A stretch of DNA of 64,000 nucleotides, from NCBI RefSeq assembly GCF_014596915.1, contig NZ_JACVWU010000011.1:62001-126000 (forward strand), read 5' to 3'. The notes beneath the pieces were generated by a model. That model did no database searches. It worked only from the letters and a program-made list of their open reading frames with translations, and had not been told where the DNA came from. Source of the DNA: Streptomyces sp. TRM68416 (GTDB lineage Bacteria; Actinomycetota; Actinomycetes; Streptomycetales; Streptomycetaceae). Both the position numbers and the translations under genes were made by a program. This document shows, in pieces, positions 52,101 through 60,838 of the stretch. Within the stretch, counting starts at the first letter, position 1, and each line of letters starts with the position of its first letter.

Positions 52101-52413
52101 GCGGCTCGTCGTTCTCCGGCGTCGGCGGTGCCAGAGGCCGCAGCTTCAGCCAGGTCAGGAAGAACAGGCCGAGCAGCAGCATGCCCAGCCCCGTCCAGAG
52201 GTTGATGTTGATGCCGCCGGTCTTGTCGAGGTCGGTGTCGGAGGGGGAGATGCCGGCGATCGTGACGATCACGCCGTAGATGACGAACAGGCCGCCGATG
52301 ATGCGGCGCAGGTCGAAGATGCGGGCCGCCGTGGCGGACTTGGCCTCCAGCTCGGTGACCTCGCGCTGGACGTCGTCCTCGGAGTAGCCGGAGTGTTCGC
52401 GGTGCTCAGACAT
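52093..52413 (-). CDS. Small two-helix membrane protein
   Basis: The 106-residue protein has two membrane segments (IIGGLFVIYGVIVTIAGI and LWTGLGMLLLGLFFLTWL) and a charged N-terminus (MSEHREHSGYSEDDVQREVT). It lies 20 bp after the symporter gene on the same strand, so it is probably its partner or accessory. The role is unknown. Confidence 0.85.
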   Translation of the reverse strand: MSEHREHSGYSEDDVQREVTELEAKSATAARIFDLRRIIGGLFVIYGVIVTIAGISPSDTDLDKTGGININLWTGLGMLLLGLFFLTWLKLRPLAPPTPENDEPPE

Positions 52414-52433
52414 GGTCTGTCAATCCTCCTGGG

Positions 52434-54122
52434 CTAGAACGAGAACGGGATGTAGCAGGCGGCCGCGAGGACGACCGCGCCCCAGCCCAGCAGGGCCGGT
52501 TTGCGGTACCAGGCGTCGTCGCCCTCGGCGGGGGGCTCGGACATGCCGGGGGAGCGGGTGCCGTAGACCAGGCCCTGGAGTTCCTCGACGGGCTTCGGGG
52601 CGGTGAAGAGGGAGACGGCGACCATCACCACCGCGCCCGCGACGAAGCCGACGATCGCCGAGACGAAGTTGGCGCCCTGCTCGGAGGGGATGTCCACGAC
52701 GCCCTGCTTGTAGATCCAGAAGTAGTTCAGCATCGCGGCGACCGTGCCCGCGAGCAGGCCCCAGAAGCCGGACTTCACCGACGCGCGCTTCCAGAACATG
52801 CCGATGACGAAGACGACGAACATCGGCACGTTGAAGAAGGAGAACAGTGTCTGGAGGTAGCTCATGACGTTCGAGAACGTCGACGCCAGGAACGCCGTGC
52901 CGACCGACGCGCACACGCCGATCACCGTGATCAGGCGGCCGAAGCGCACGTAGTAGTCGTCCTCGCGGTCCTTGACCACGTACCTCGCCCAGATGTCGTT
53001 GGTGAACACCGTGTTGAAGGACGACACGTTCGCCGCCATGCCCGCCATGAAGGCCGCCAGCAGGCCGGTCACCGCGACGCCGAGGACGCCGTTGGGCAGG
53101 AGTTGTTCCATCAGGTACGGGATGGCGTCGTTGTACTGGTAGCCCGATTCGGGGGTGCCGAAGCCGGGGACCAGGGCCGCGGCGGCCAGGCCCGGGATCA
53201 TCACCAGGAAGACGATGAAGATCTTCGGAAAGGCCGCGATCAGGGGCGTCCGCTGAGCGGCGCTCAGGTTCTTCGCCGACAGCGCGCGCTGCACCTCCGC
53301 GAAGTTCGTCGTCCAGTAGCCGAAGCTCAACACGAAGCCCAGCCCCAGCACGATCGTCAGCCAGTTCGCGCCCAGCGGGTTGTCGCTGCCGATGCCGGTG
53401 CCGCCCCAGGCCGTCATGAAGTCGTCGCCCCGCGAGGCCGTCAGGGTGTCCGTCAGGCCGCCCCAGCCGCCCACCTTGTTCAGGCCCAGCACCACGATCG
53501 GGATGAGGGCCGCGAGGATCACGAAGAACTGCAGCACCTCGTTGTAGATCGCCGACGACAGGCCGCCCAGCGTGATGTACGCCAGTACGAAGGCGCCGGC
53601 GACCACGATCGCCACCCACTGCGGCCAGCCCAGCAGCGCCTCGACGACGATCGCGAGGGCGTAGAGGTTCACCCCGGAGATGAGGACGGCGGCGAAGGCG
53701 AACAGCGCCGAACTCAGCAGGTGGGCCGGCTTGTCGAAGCGCAGGAGCAGCATCTCGGGGACCGAGCGCACCTTGGAGGAGTAGTAGAAGGGCATCATCA
53801 CCAGGCCGAGGAAGACCATGGCCGGGATGGCGCCGACCCAGTACCAGTGCACGGTGTAGGCGCCGTACTGCGCGCTGTTGGCGGCCATGCCGAGGATCTC
53901 GGTGGCGGCCAGGTTGGCCGAGATGAAGGCCAGACCGGTGATCCAGGCGGGCAGGGAGCGGCCCGAGAGGAAGAAGTCGAGGCTCGTCCTCACCGAGCGG
54001 CGGGCCGCGAAGCCGATGCCGAGCACGACGACGAAGTAGATGCCGAGGATCGTGTAGTCGAGCCAGTTGGTGGGGAGTCGTAGCTCGGCGGACAGATATG
54101 CGGCATTTGCAAGGGTTTGCAT
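52434..54122 (-). CDS. Sodium:solute symporter (SSS family)
   Basis: The 562-residue protein has about 13-14 membrane helices of the SSS/LeuT fold, with GRSLPAWITGLAFISANLAA and the FGYWTTNFAEVQRALSAKNL region typical of sugar symporters. It is divergent from galT with a 111-bp spacer carrying direct repeats, so galactose uptake is a reasonable guess. The start is at 54122 (MQTLANAAYL). Confidence 0.9.
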   Translation of the reverse strand: MQTLANAAYLSAELRLPTNWLDYTILGIYFVVVLGIGFAARRSVRTSLDFFLSGRSLPAWITGLAFISANLAATEILGMAANSAQYGAYTVHWYWVGAIPAMVFLGLVMMPFYYSSKVRSVPEMLLLRFDKPAHLLSSALFAFAAVLISGVNLYALAIVVEALLGWPQWVAIVVAGAFVLAYITLGGLSSAIYNEVLQFFVILAALIPIVVLGLNKVGGWGGLTDTLTASRGDDFMTAWGGTGIGSDNPLGANWLTIVLGLGFVLSFGYWTTNFAEVQRALSAKNLSAAQRTPLIAAFPKIFIVFLVMIPGLAAAALVPGFGTPESGYQYNDAIPYLMEQLLPNGVLGVAVTGLLAAFMAGMAANVSSFNTVFTNDIWARYVVKDREDDYYVRFGRLITVIGVCASVGTAFLASTFSNVMSYLQTLFSFFNVPMFVVFVIGMFWKRASVKSGFWGLLAGTVAAMLNYFWIYKQGVVDIPSEQGANFVSAIVGFVAGAVVMVAVSLFTAPKPVEELQGLVYGTRSPGMSEPPAEGDDAWYRKPALLGWGAVVLAAACYIPFSF

Positions 54123-54193
54123 GGGGGGCTGTTCGACCCTTCCGCTGGTGAGCTTTGTTTGATTCTGACGTTGACGTGGGTGTCGGCTTATGG

Positions 54194-54213
54194 TTACTTG
54201 TGTTTACTTATGT
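54194..54213. promoter_or_regulatory. Direct repeats before galT, candidate gal operator
   Basis: TTACTTGTGT and TTACTTATGT are adjacent 10-mers differing at one base; a weaker third unit follows. They lie 21-40 bp before the galT start. The Streptomyces galP1 promoter is known to use repeated hexamers as a galactose-responsive operator, and this fits. Confidence 0.6.
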
Positions 54214-54233
54214 TTGAGTGAAGGAGTCCGGCG

Positions 54234-55295
54234 GTGAAGAAGACCTCGACCCGGCTGGCCGACGGTCGCGAGCTCATCCACTACGACCTGCGCGACGACA
54301 GCGTCCGGGACGCGGTCGACCGGAGGCCGCTGGAGCGGACGGTCACCACCTCCGAGGTGCGCAGGGACCCGCTCCTCGGCGACTCCGTCGCCATCGCCTC
54401 GCACCGGCAGGGGCGGACCTACCACCCGCCGGCCGACGAGTGCCCGCTGTGCCCCTCCCAGGGCGACCGGCTGAGCGAGATCCCGGACTCCTCGTACGAC
54501 GTCGTCGTGTTCGAGAACCGCTTCCCCTCGCTCGCCGGGGACTCCGGCCGCTGCGAGGTCGTCTGCTTCACCTCCGACCACGAGGCGTCCTTCGCCGACC
54601 TGACCGAGGAACAGGCGCGGCTGGTCCTGGAGGCGTGGACCGACCGGACGTCGGAGCTGTCGCATCTGCCCTCCGTGGAGCAGGTGTTCTGCTTCGAGAA
54701 CCGCGGCGCCGAGATCGGCGTGACCCTCGGGCATCCGCACGGGCAGATCTACGCGTACCCCTTCACCACGCCTCGCACCGCCCTCATGTTGCGTCAGCTG
54801 TCCCAGCACAAGGAGGCCACCGGCGGCGAGAACCTCTTCGACGCCGTCCTGGAGCGTGAACTCGCCGACGAGCGGGTCGTCCTGGAGGGGGAACACTGGG
54901 TGGCGTTCGTGCCGTACGCCGCGCACTGGCCGTACGAGGTCCACCTGTACCCCAAGCGCCGCGTGCCCGACCTGCTCGCGCTGGACGAGGACGCGCGCAC
55001 AGAGTTCCCCCAGGTCTATCTGGAACTCTTGAGGCGCTTCGACCGGATCTTCGGGGACGGTGAACCGCCCACGCCGTACATCGCCGCCTGGCACCAGGCG
55101 CCGTTCGGCCAGTTGGAGGAGTTCGACGGCGTCAACCGCGACGACTTCGCGCTCCACCTCGAGCTTTTCACCATTCGCCGCACCTCCGGCAAGCTGAAGT
55201 TCCTCGCGGGTTCCGAGTCCGGCATGAGCGTGTTCATCAACGACATCCGGCCGGAGGCCGCGGCCGCGCGACTGCGAGAGGTAGCGAGTTCATGA
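54234..55295 (+). CDS. galT: Galactose-1-phosphate uridylyltransferase
   Basis: The 353-residue protein has the GalT active-site motif GHPHGQIYAYPF with the nucleophilic His, and Cys ligands in ADECPLCPSQGD for a structural metal. It exchanges UMP between UDP-glucose and galactose-1-phosphate in the Leloir pathway. GAAGGAG lies 9 bases before GTG 54234. Its stop overlaps the galE ATG. Confidence 0.94.
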   Translation: MKKTSTRLADGRELIHYDLRDDSVRDAVDRRPLERTVTTSEVRRDPLLGDSVAIASHRQGRTYHPPADECPLCPSQGDRLSEIPDSSYDVVVFENRFPSLAGDSGRCEVVCFTSDHEASFADLTEEQARLVLEAWTDRTSELSHLPSVEQVFCFENRGAEIGVTLGHPHGQIYAYPFTTPRTALMLRQLSQHKEATGGENLFDAVLERELADERVVLEGEHWVAFVPYAAHWPYEVHLYPKRRVPDLLALDEDARTEFPQVYLELLRRFDRIFGDGEPPTPYIAAWHQAPFGQLEEFDGVNRDDFALHLELFTIRRTSGKLKFLAGSESGMSVFINDIRPEAAAARLREVASS

Positions 55296-56254
55296 GCGGT
55301 AAGTACCTGGTGACGGGCGGGGCGGGGTACGTCGGCAGCGTGGTCGCCCGGCACCTGCTGGAGGCCGGCCACGAGGTCGTCGTCCTCGACAACCTCTCCA
55401 CCGGCTTCCGCGAGGGCGCCCCCGCCGGCGCCTCCTTCGTCGAGGGCGACATCCGCGACGCCGGCAAGTGGCTGGACGCCTCCTTCGACGCCGTCCTCCA
55501 CTTCGCGGCCTCCTCGCAGGTCGGCGAGTCGGTGGTGAAGCCCGAGAAGTACTGGGACAACAACGTCGGCGGCTCCATGGCGCTGCTCGGCGCGATGCGC
55601 GAGGCGGGCGTGAAGAAGCTCGTCTTCTCCTCCACCGCCGCCACCTACGGCGAACCCGCCGGCTCGCCGATCACCGAGACCGACCCGACCGCCCCCACCT
55701 CGCCCTACGGCGCTTCCAAGCTCGCCGTCGACCACATGATCACCGGCGAGGCGACCGCCCACGGCCTGGGCGCCGTCTCCCTGCGCTACTTCAACGTCGC
55801 GGGCGCCTACGGCGAGTTCGGCGAGCGCCACGACCCCGAGTCGCACCTCATCCCGCTGGTCCTCCAGGTCGCGCAGGGCCGCCGGGAGGCCATCTCCGTC
55901 TTCGGCGACGACTACCCGACGCCGGACGGCACCTGCGTCCGCGACTACATCCACGTCGCGGACCTGGCCGAGGCCCACCTGCTGGCGCTCGAGGCGGCCA
56001 CCTCGGGCGAGCACCTGATCTGCAACCTCGGCAACGGCAACGGCTTCTCGGTGCGCGAGGTCATCGAGACGGTGCGCGAGGTGACGGGGCACCCGATCCC
56101 CGAGGTCGTGGCCCCCCGCCGGGGCGGCGACCCGGCGGTCCTGGTGGCGTCCGCCGCCAGGGCCCGCGAGAAGCTGGGCTGGAATCCGTCGCGCGCGGAC
56201 CTCGCGGGGATCGTCGCGGACGCCTGGGAGTTCGCGCAGCGGCGCGGCAAGTAG
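55292..56254 (+). CDS. galE: UDP-glucose 4-epimerase
   Basis: The 320-residue SDR has the NAD site TGGAGYVGSVVARHLLEAG and catalytic Tyr/Lys in SPYGASKLAVD, with Ser/Thr in FSSTAAT. It interconverts UDP-galactose and UDP-glucose. ATG 55292 overlaps the galT stop, so it is coupled. Confidence 0.94.
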   Translation: MSGKYLVTGGAGYVGSVVARHLLEAGHEVVVLDNLSTGFREGAPAGASFVEGDIRDAGKWLDASFDAVLHFAASSQVGESVVKPEKYWDNNVGGSMALLGAMREAGVKKLVFSSTAATYGEPAGSPITETDPTAPTSPYGASKLAVDHMITGEATAHGLGAVSLRYFNVAGAYGEFGERHDPESHLIPLVLQVAQGRREAISVFGDDYPTPDGTCVRDYIHVADLAEAHLLALEAATSGEHLICNLGNGNGFSVREVIETVREVTGHPIPEVVAPRRGGDPAVLVASAARAREKLGWNPSRADLAGIVADAWEFAQRRGK

Positions 56255-56282
56255 CGAGCAACGAAAGGTCAGGGCACAGGGG

Positions 56283-57452
56283 ATGAGCGAGGCTGTCGCC
56301 GAGCGGTTCGAGGAGCTGTACGGGACCGGTCCGGAAGGGGTGTGGGCGGCGCCGGGCCGGGTCAACCTGATCGGCGAACACACCGACTACAACGACGGCT
56401 TCGTCATGCCGTTCGCGCTGCCGCACACCGCGGTCGCCGCGGTCTCGCGGCGCACCGACGGAGTCCTGCGGCTGCACTCGGCGGACGTCGAGGGCGGCGT
56501 CGTCGAGCTGCGTCTTGACGACCTGACCCCCGGCACCGACCGGAACTGGACGGCGTACCCGGCGGGCGTGGTGTGGGCGCTGCGCGAGGCCGGTCACCCG
56601 GTGACCGGCGCGGACGTCCACCTGGCGTCCACGGTCCCGACCGGCGCGGGCCTGTCGTCCTCGGCGGCCCTGGAGGTCGTCGTCGCCCTCGCCCTCGACG
56701 ACCTGTACGAACTCGGCCTCCAGCGCTGGCAGTTGGCCCGCCTGTGCCAGCGCGCCGAGAACGTCTACGTCGGCGCCCCCACCGGCATCATGGACCAGAC
56801 CGCCTCCGCGTGCTGCGAGGACGGCCACGCCCTGTTCCTCGACACCCGGGACCTGTCCCAGCAGCAGATCCCCTTCGACCTGGCCGCCTCCGGGCTGCGC
56901 CTGCTGGTCGTCGACACCCGGGTCAAGCACTCCCACAGCGAGGGCGAGTACGGCAAGCGCCGCGCCGGCTGCGAGAAGGGCGCCGCGCTCCTCGGCGTCG
57001 ACGCGCTCCGGGACGTCCCCCACGGCGAACTCGACGCGGCGCTGGCCCGCCTGGGCGACGAGGAGGAAGTGGTCCGCCTGGTCCGCCACATCGTCACCGA
57101 GAACGAGCGCGTCGAGCGGGTCGTCGCCCTGCTCCGGGCGGGCGAGATCCGGGCGATCGGACCGGTCCTGGTCGAGGGCCACGCCTCGCTGCGCGACGAC
57201 TTCCGCATCTCCTGCCCGGAGCTGGACCTGGCCGTCGACACCGCCCTCGCGGCCGGCGCGCTGGGCGCCCGCATGACCGGCGGCGGCTTCGGCGGCTCGG
57301 CGATCGCCCTGGTGGAGGCCGCCGACGTCGACACCGTCACCAAGGCGCTCCAGGAGGCCTTCGCCGCGGCCGGCTTCACGGCCCCGCGGGTCTTCGAGGC
57401 GGTCCCGGCCCCGGGCGCGCGCAGGCTCAACCGAGCCGCTTGGTCAGCGTGA
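56283..57452 (+). CDS. galK: Galactokinase
   Basis: The 389-residue GHMP kinase has the galactokinase signature GRVNLIGEHTDYNDGFVMP, the ATP motif PTGAGLSSSAALEV and MTGGGFGGSAIAL. It phosphorylates galactose at C1. It is third in galTEK. Its 3' end overlaps the convergent acetyltransferase gene by 26 bp. Confidence 0.95.
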   Translation: MSEAVAERFEELYGTGPEGVWAAPGRVNLIGEHTDYNDGFVMPFALPHTAVAAVSRRTDGVLRLHSADVEGGVVELRLDDLTPGTDRNWTAYPAGVVWALREAGHPVTGADVHLASTVPTGAGLSSSAALEVVVALALDDLYELGLQRWQLARLCQRAENVYVGAPTGIMDQTASACCEDGHALFLDTRDLSQQQIPFDLAASGLRLLVVDTRVKHSHSEGEYGKRRAGCEKGAALLGVDALRDVPHGELDAALARLGDEEEVVRLVRHIVTENERVERVVALLRAGEIRAIGPVLVEGHASLRDDFRISCPELDLAVDTALAAGALGARMTGGGFGGSAIALVEAADVDTVTKALQEAFAAAGFTAPRVFEAVPAPGARRLNRAAWSA

Positions 57453-57861
57453 ACTCCGTGATCCCCGGCGGATAGTCGGGGATCACGCACACCACGTCGT
57501 ACCCCTGCTTCTTGTAGAACTCCGGCGCCTGGAAGTCCCACGTCTCCAGGCGTACGGCGGTGCAGTGCCGTTCCTCGCGGGCGAGGCGCTCCGCCGTCGC
57601 GAGCAACTGCGAACCCAGACCCGCCCCGCGGTGGCGTTCGTCCACCCACAGGTAGGCCACATGGAGCCAGCTCGTCCAGGTGTGGCCGACGAGCCCGCCG
57701 GCGAGCGCGTCCGTCTCGTCCAGCGCCCAGACATGGAGCGGGAGTTCGCGTTCACCTGGGGTTCCGCGCAGGGCGCGGAGGACCGGTGAGGCCGCCGTGT
57801 TGGTGTCCCTCAGCCGGGTGCGGAGCAGAGCGCGCCGGTCCTTGTCGACTTCTGTCTCCAT
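57427..57861 (-). CDS. GNAT-family N-acetyltransferase
   Basis: The 144-residue protein has the GNAT acetyl-CoA loop in YLWVDERHRGAGLGSQLL and the late LETWDFQAPEFYKKQGY segment. ATG 57861 is a conservative start; in-frame ATG 57870 and 57882 lie upstream and none has a strong ribosome site. It overlaps galK tail to tail. The substrate is unknown. Confidence 0.82.
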   Translation of the reverse strand: METEVDKDRRALLRTRLRDTNTAASPVLRALRGTPGERELPLHVWALDETDALAGGLVGHTWTSWLHVAYLWVDERHRGAGLGSQLLATAERLAREERHCTAVRLETWDFQAPEFYKKQGYDVVCVIPDYPPGITEFTLTKRLG

Positions 57862-58111
57862 ACGAAACATACGGCTCACCATAAACGCGTCGGTCAGCCA
57901 GTTCTGCAAATTACCTTCCGCTCCCGGCCGTCGCCCGTACTCTGATGAACAGCGCCGGTGGGGGCCGGTGCTGATCAGGGGGCGAGACAGTCGGGTACGA
58001 CGCTCGTGGTGGGGGTACCAGTTTCTGCATGGCGGCGGCTGTGCGGTTGCGACCACCCCTGGGCGTCGTACTCGCGCCGGTCGGCGTTCTCCGGACCAGT
58101 GGGGGTTTTCA

Positions 58112-58879
58112 GTGGTTCGCATCCGAGTACTGGTCGTCGACGACCACCGCATCTTCGCCGAGTCGCTCGCGGCGGCCCTGGCCGCCGAGCCCGACGTCGA
58201 CGTCTCCGCCGCGGGCAGCGGCCCGGCCGCACTGCGCAGCCTGGAGCGCGCGGTGGCCGAGGGGCGCCGCTACGACGTGCTGCTCGTCGACGCCGACCTG
58301 GGGGGCAGCGTGCCGGGCGTACGGCCCGCCGTGCCGGTCCAGGAGGTGGGCGAGGACGGCCTCGTCGACGGGATATCGCTCGTCGCCGGGGTGCGTTCGG
58401 CGCAGCCGGGCGTGCGGATCGTGGTCCTGGCGGAGAAGGACGACCCGCGCCGGGCCGCGCTCGCCCTGCAGGCCGGGGCGTCCGGCTGGGTGGCCAAGGA
58501 CTGCTCGCTGTCCCGGCTGCTGACCGTCATACGAGGGGTGCTGCGCGAGGAGACCCATCTCCCGCCGGCCCTGCTCACCGGCGTACTGCGCGAGCTGACC
58601 GCCGCGCGCAAGCACCGCACCGAGAGCGAGCGGCTCGTGGAGTCGCTCACCCCGCGCGAGCGGGAGGTCCTGCGGTGCATGGTGGCGGGCCTGGGGCGCA
58701 AGGCCGTCGCCGAGCGCCTGTACCTCTCCCCGCACACCGTCCGCACCCACATGCAGAACGTCCTGGGCAAGCTGGGCGTGCACAGCACCCTGGCAGCGGT
58801 GGCGCTCGCGCGCCGGGCGGGGGTCGGGCCGGTGGACCTGGCCGGGGACGTGGTGGAGCGGGGCGGCCGGCTGGCGTAG
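58112..58879 (+). CDS. LuxR-family response regulator
   Basis: The 255-residue protein has VLVVDDHRIFAESLAA, the phospho-acceptor at Asp60 in YDVLLVDADLGG and Lys in GWVAKDCSL, so the receiver looks functional. An insert of about 20 residues (GVRPAVPVQEVGEDG) follows the acceptor. The LuxR HTH reads LTPREREVLRCMVAGLGRKA. No kinase gene adjoins it. GTG 58112 has GGGGG upstream. Confidence 0.9.
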   Translation: MVRIRVLVVDDHRIFAESLAAALAAEPDVDVSAAGSGPAALRSLERAVAEGRRYDVLLVDADLGGSVPGVRPAVPVQEVGEDGLVDGISLVAGVRSAQPGVRIVVLAEKDDPRRAALALQAGASGWVAKDCSLSRLLTVIRGVLREETHLPPALLTGVLRELTAARKHRTESERLVESLTPREREVLRCMVAGLGRKAVAERLYLSPHTVRTHMQNVLGKLGVHSTLAAVALARRAGVGPVDLAGDVVERGGRLA

Positions 58880-58916
58880 GGGCCGGGGGGCGCTTTTCAG
58901 CCTGGTTCAGCCTGGC

Positions 58917-59414
58917 TCAGCCCGGGATGTTGTCGAACGGCGCCGTCAGCTGCCGCAGCAGCCCGGCGAGTTCACCGCGCTGGGCCCGGGAGAGTTCCGC
59001 GAGGATCGCGCGCTCCTGGTCCAGCAGACCGGCCAGCGCCTGGTCCGCGCGGTCGCGGCCCTCGTCGGTGAGGCGGACCAGCACCCCGCGTCGGTCGCTC
59101 GGGTCGGGGAGGCGCTCGACCAGGCCCTTCTTCGCCAGCCGGTCGATGCGGTTGGTCATCGTGCCGGACGTGACCAGGGTCTGCGTCAGCAACTGCCCCG
59201 GCGAGAGCTGGTACGGCGTTCCCGCGCGCCGCAGCGCCGTCAGGACGTCGAACTCCCAGGGCTCCAGGCTGTGCTCGGCGAAGGCCAGCCGGCGGGCGCG
59301 GTCCAGGTGCCGGGCCAGTCTGCTGACCCGGCTGAGCACTTCGAGTGGTTCCACGTCGAGGTCCGGGCGCTCCCGGCGCCACGCTGCGACCAGTCGATCG
59401 ACCTCGTCCTCCAT
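58917..59414 (-). CDS. MarR-family transcriptional regulator
   Basis: The 165-residue protein has the MarR winged helix (WEFDVLTALRRAGTPYQLSP then GTMTNRIDRLAKKGLVERL and DRRGVLVRLTDEGR). No reactive Cys is seen in the N-terminus. It is divergent from the methyltransferase-glyoxalase pair and the spacer has repeated CTTGA-type sites. Confidence 0.9.
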   Translation of the reverse strand: MEDEVDRLVAAWRRERPDLDVEPLEVLSRVSRLARHLDRARRLAFAEHSLEPWEFDVLTALRRAGTPYQLSPGQLLTQTLVTSGTMTNRIDRLAKKGLVERLPDPSDRRGVLVRLTDEGRDRADQALAGLLDQERAILAELSRAQRGELAGLLRQLTAPFDNIPG

Positions 59415-59447
59415 GACGATCAGTGTAGTGGTTGTGTCGACGTGAAG

Positions 59448-59477
59448 TCTCTTGAAGTCAAGTCTCTTGACGTCGAG
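59448..59477. promoter_or_regulatory. Repeated TCTCTTGAnGTC sites, candidate MarR operator
   Basis: Two 15-bp units starting GTCTCTTGA lie head to tail at 59448 and 59463; each contains an imperfect dyad (CTTGAAGTCAAG and CTTGACGTCGAG). A related GTCGACGTGAA precedes them. The site lies in the divergent MarR/methyltransferase spacer. Confidence 0.55.
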
Positions 59478-59503
59478 AGAAATCGGGTAGGAGAGTGGAG
59501 GAC

Positions 59504-60292
59504 ATGACCTCACCCGTACCCGTGTGGGACCCCGCCCAGTACCTGCGCCACGCCGACCACCGGGCCCGCCCCTTCACCGACCTCCTCGCCCGGGTCCCCG
59601 ACCCGCCCTCCCGGGCGCCCCGCATCGCCGACCTCGGCTGCGGACCGGGCAACGTCACCGCCGTACTCGCCGAGCGTTGGCCCACCGCCCGCATCACCGG
59701 CTACGACAACTCCCCGCAGATGCTCGCCGACGCTCGCGCCCACGCCGGACCCGGCCTCGACTTCGCCCACGCCGACGTCCGGACCTGGACGCCCACCGAG
59801 CCGTACGACCTGATCATCAGCAACGCCACGCTCCAGTGGGTCCCCGGGCACGCGGACCGCTTCGCCGACTGGATCGACGGGCTCACCCCCGGCGGCACCC
59901 TCGCCTTCCAGGTCCCCGGCAACTTCGACTCCCCGAGCCACCGCCTCATGCGCGAACTCGCCCACCGCCACGGCCTCACCGACGCCCTGCGCCACGACGG
60001 CGCCGTCCTCACCCCCGAGGCCTACCTCGACCGGCTGACCGCCCTCGGCTGCACGACGGACGCCTGGGAAACCACGTACATCCATCTCCTGCCCGGCGAG
60101 GACCCGGTCCTGGACTGGGTGAAGGGCACCGGACTGCGCCCGGTCCTGACCGCGCTCGCGGACGACCCCGAGGCCAGGGAGGCATTCCTGGACGACTACC
60201 GGACGGCCCTGCGCGCCGCCTACCCGAAGGGCCCGCACGGCACCCCGTTCCCGTTCCGCCGCATCTTCGCCGTAGCGCGGAAGGAGGCGTGA
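59504..60292 (+). CDS. Trans-aconitate 2-methyltransferase-like methyltransferase
   Basis: The 262-residue class I methyltransferase has the SAM site IADLGCGPGNVTAVLAERWP and the Tam-like features YDLIISNATLQWVPGH and FPFRRIFAVA. Tam methylates trans-aconitate, an inhibitor of aconitase. ATG 59504 is chosen, with AGGAG 10 bases upstream; GTG 59495 is possible. Its stop overlaps the glyoxalase start. Confidence 0.88.
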   Translation: MTSPVPVWDPAQYLRHADHRARPFTDLLARVPDPPSRAPRIADLGCGPGNVTAVLAERWPTARITGYDNSPQMLADARAHAGPGLDFAHADVRTWTPTEPYDLIISNATLQWVPGHADRFADWIDGLTPGGTLAFQVPGNFDSPSHRLMRELAHRHGLTDALRHDGAVLTPEAYLDRLTALGCTTDAWETTYIHLLPGEDPVLDWVKGTGLRPVLTALADDPEAREAFLDDYRTALRAAYPKGPHGTPFPFRRIFAVARKEA

Positions 60293-60675
60293 TGATCACG
60301 GCCGTGGACCATGTCCAGCTCGCGGCGCCGCCCGGTTCGGAGGACCGGCTGCGGGCGTACTACGTCGGCGTCCTCGGCCTGACCGAGCTGCCGAAGCCGC
60401 CCGCCTTCGCCGCGCGCGGCGGCTGCTGGTTCCGGACCGGGGCCGTCCAGCTGCACCTGGGGATCGAGAACGGATTCCGTCCCGCACGCAAGGCCCATCC
60501 CGGGCTGCGGGTCACGGGCATCGAGGAGTACGCCGCCCGCCTCGCCGCCCGGGGCGCGCCCGTCACCTGGGACGACACCCTCCCCGGCTACCGGCGCTTC
60601 TACTCCGAGGACCCGGTGGGCAACCGACTGGAGTTCCTGGAACCGGCGCCGGTCACAGCGCCAGCAGCCTCCTGA
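60292..60675 (+). CDS. Glyoxalase/bleomycin-resistance-fold protein
   Basis: The 127-residue VOC-fold protein starts AVDHVQLAAPPGSEDRLRAYY, with the later LHLGIENGFRPARKAHPGL and DPVGNRLEFLEP strands. Metal-binding His/Glu residues are present at the usual strand positions. It overlaps the methyltransferase stop and its 3' end overlaps an antisense phd remnant by 23 bp. Substrate unknown. Confidence 0.87.
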   Translation: MITAVDHVQLAAPPGSEDRLRAYYVGVLGLTELPKPPAFAARGGCWFRTGAVQLHLGIENGFRPARKAHPGLRVTGIEEYAARLAARGAPVTWDDTLPGYRRFYSEDPVGNRLEFLEPAPVTAPAAS

Positions 60676-60838
60676 CCTCCGCGTGCGGGATGCCCCCCGC
60701 GAGCGTGCCCTCGGCCTTGCGCCGCTCGTAGTCGGCGACGGCGAGGTCGTCTTCGAGGTCCTCGACGAACCGCGGCGACACCAGCAGGGCGACCACCCTT
60801 CCGGCCTCGGTCAGGGCGACCGGCCCGCGGTCGCCGAA
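60653..60838 (-). pseudogene. Truncated Phd/YefM-type antitoxin
   Basis: The frame encodes FGDRGPVALTEAGRVVALL and YERRKAEGTLAGGIPHAEV, which match the middle and C-terminus of Phd/YefM antitoxins (DRGPVALT..GRVVALLVSP). The N-terminal DNA-binding segment is missing: the frame begins right after the TetR stop codon, in the same frame. No toxin gene follows; the next sequence is antisense to the glyoxalase end. Confidence 0.75.
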
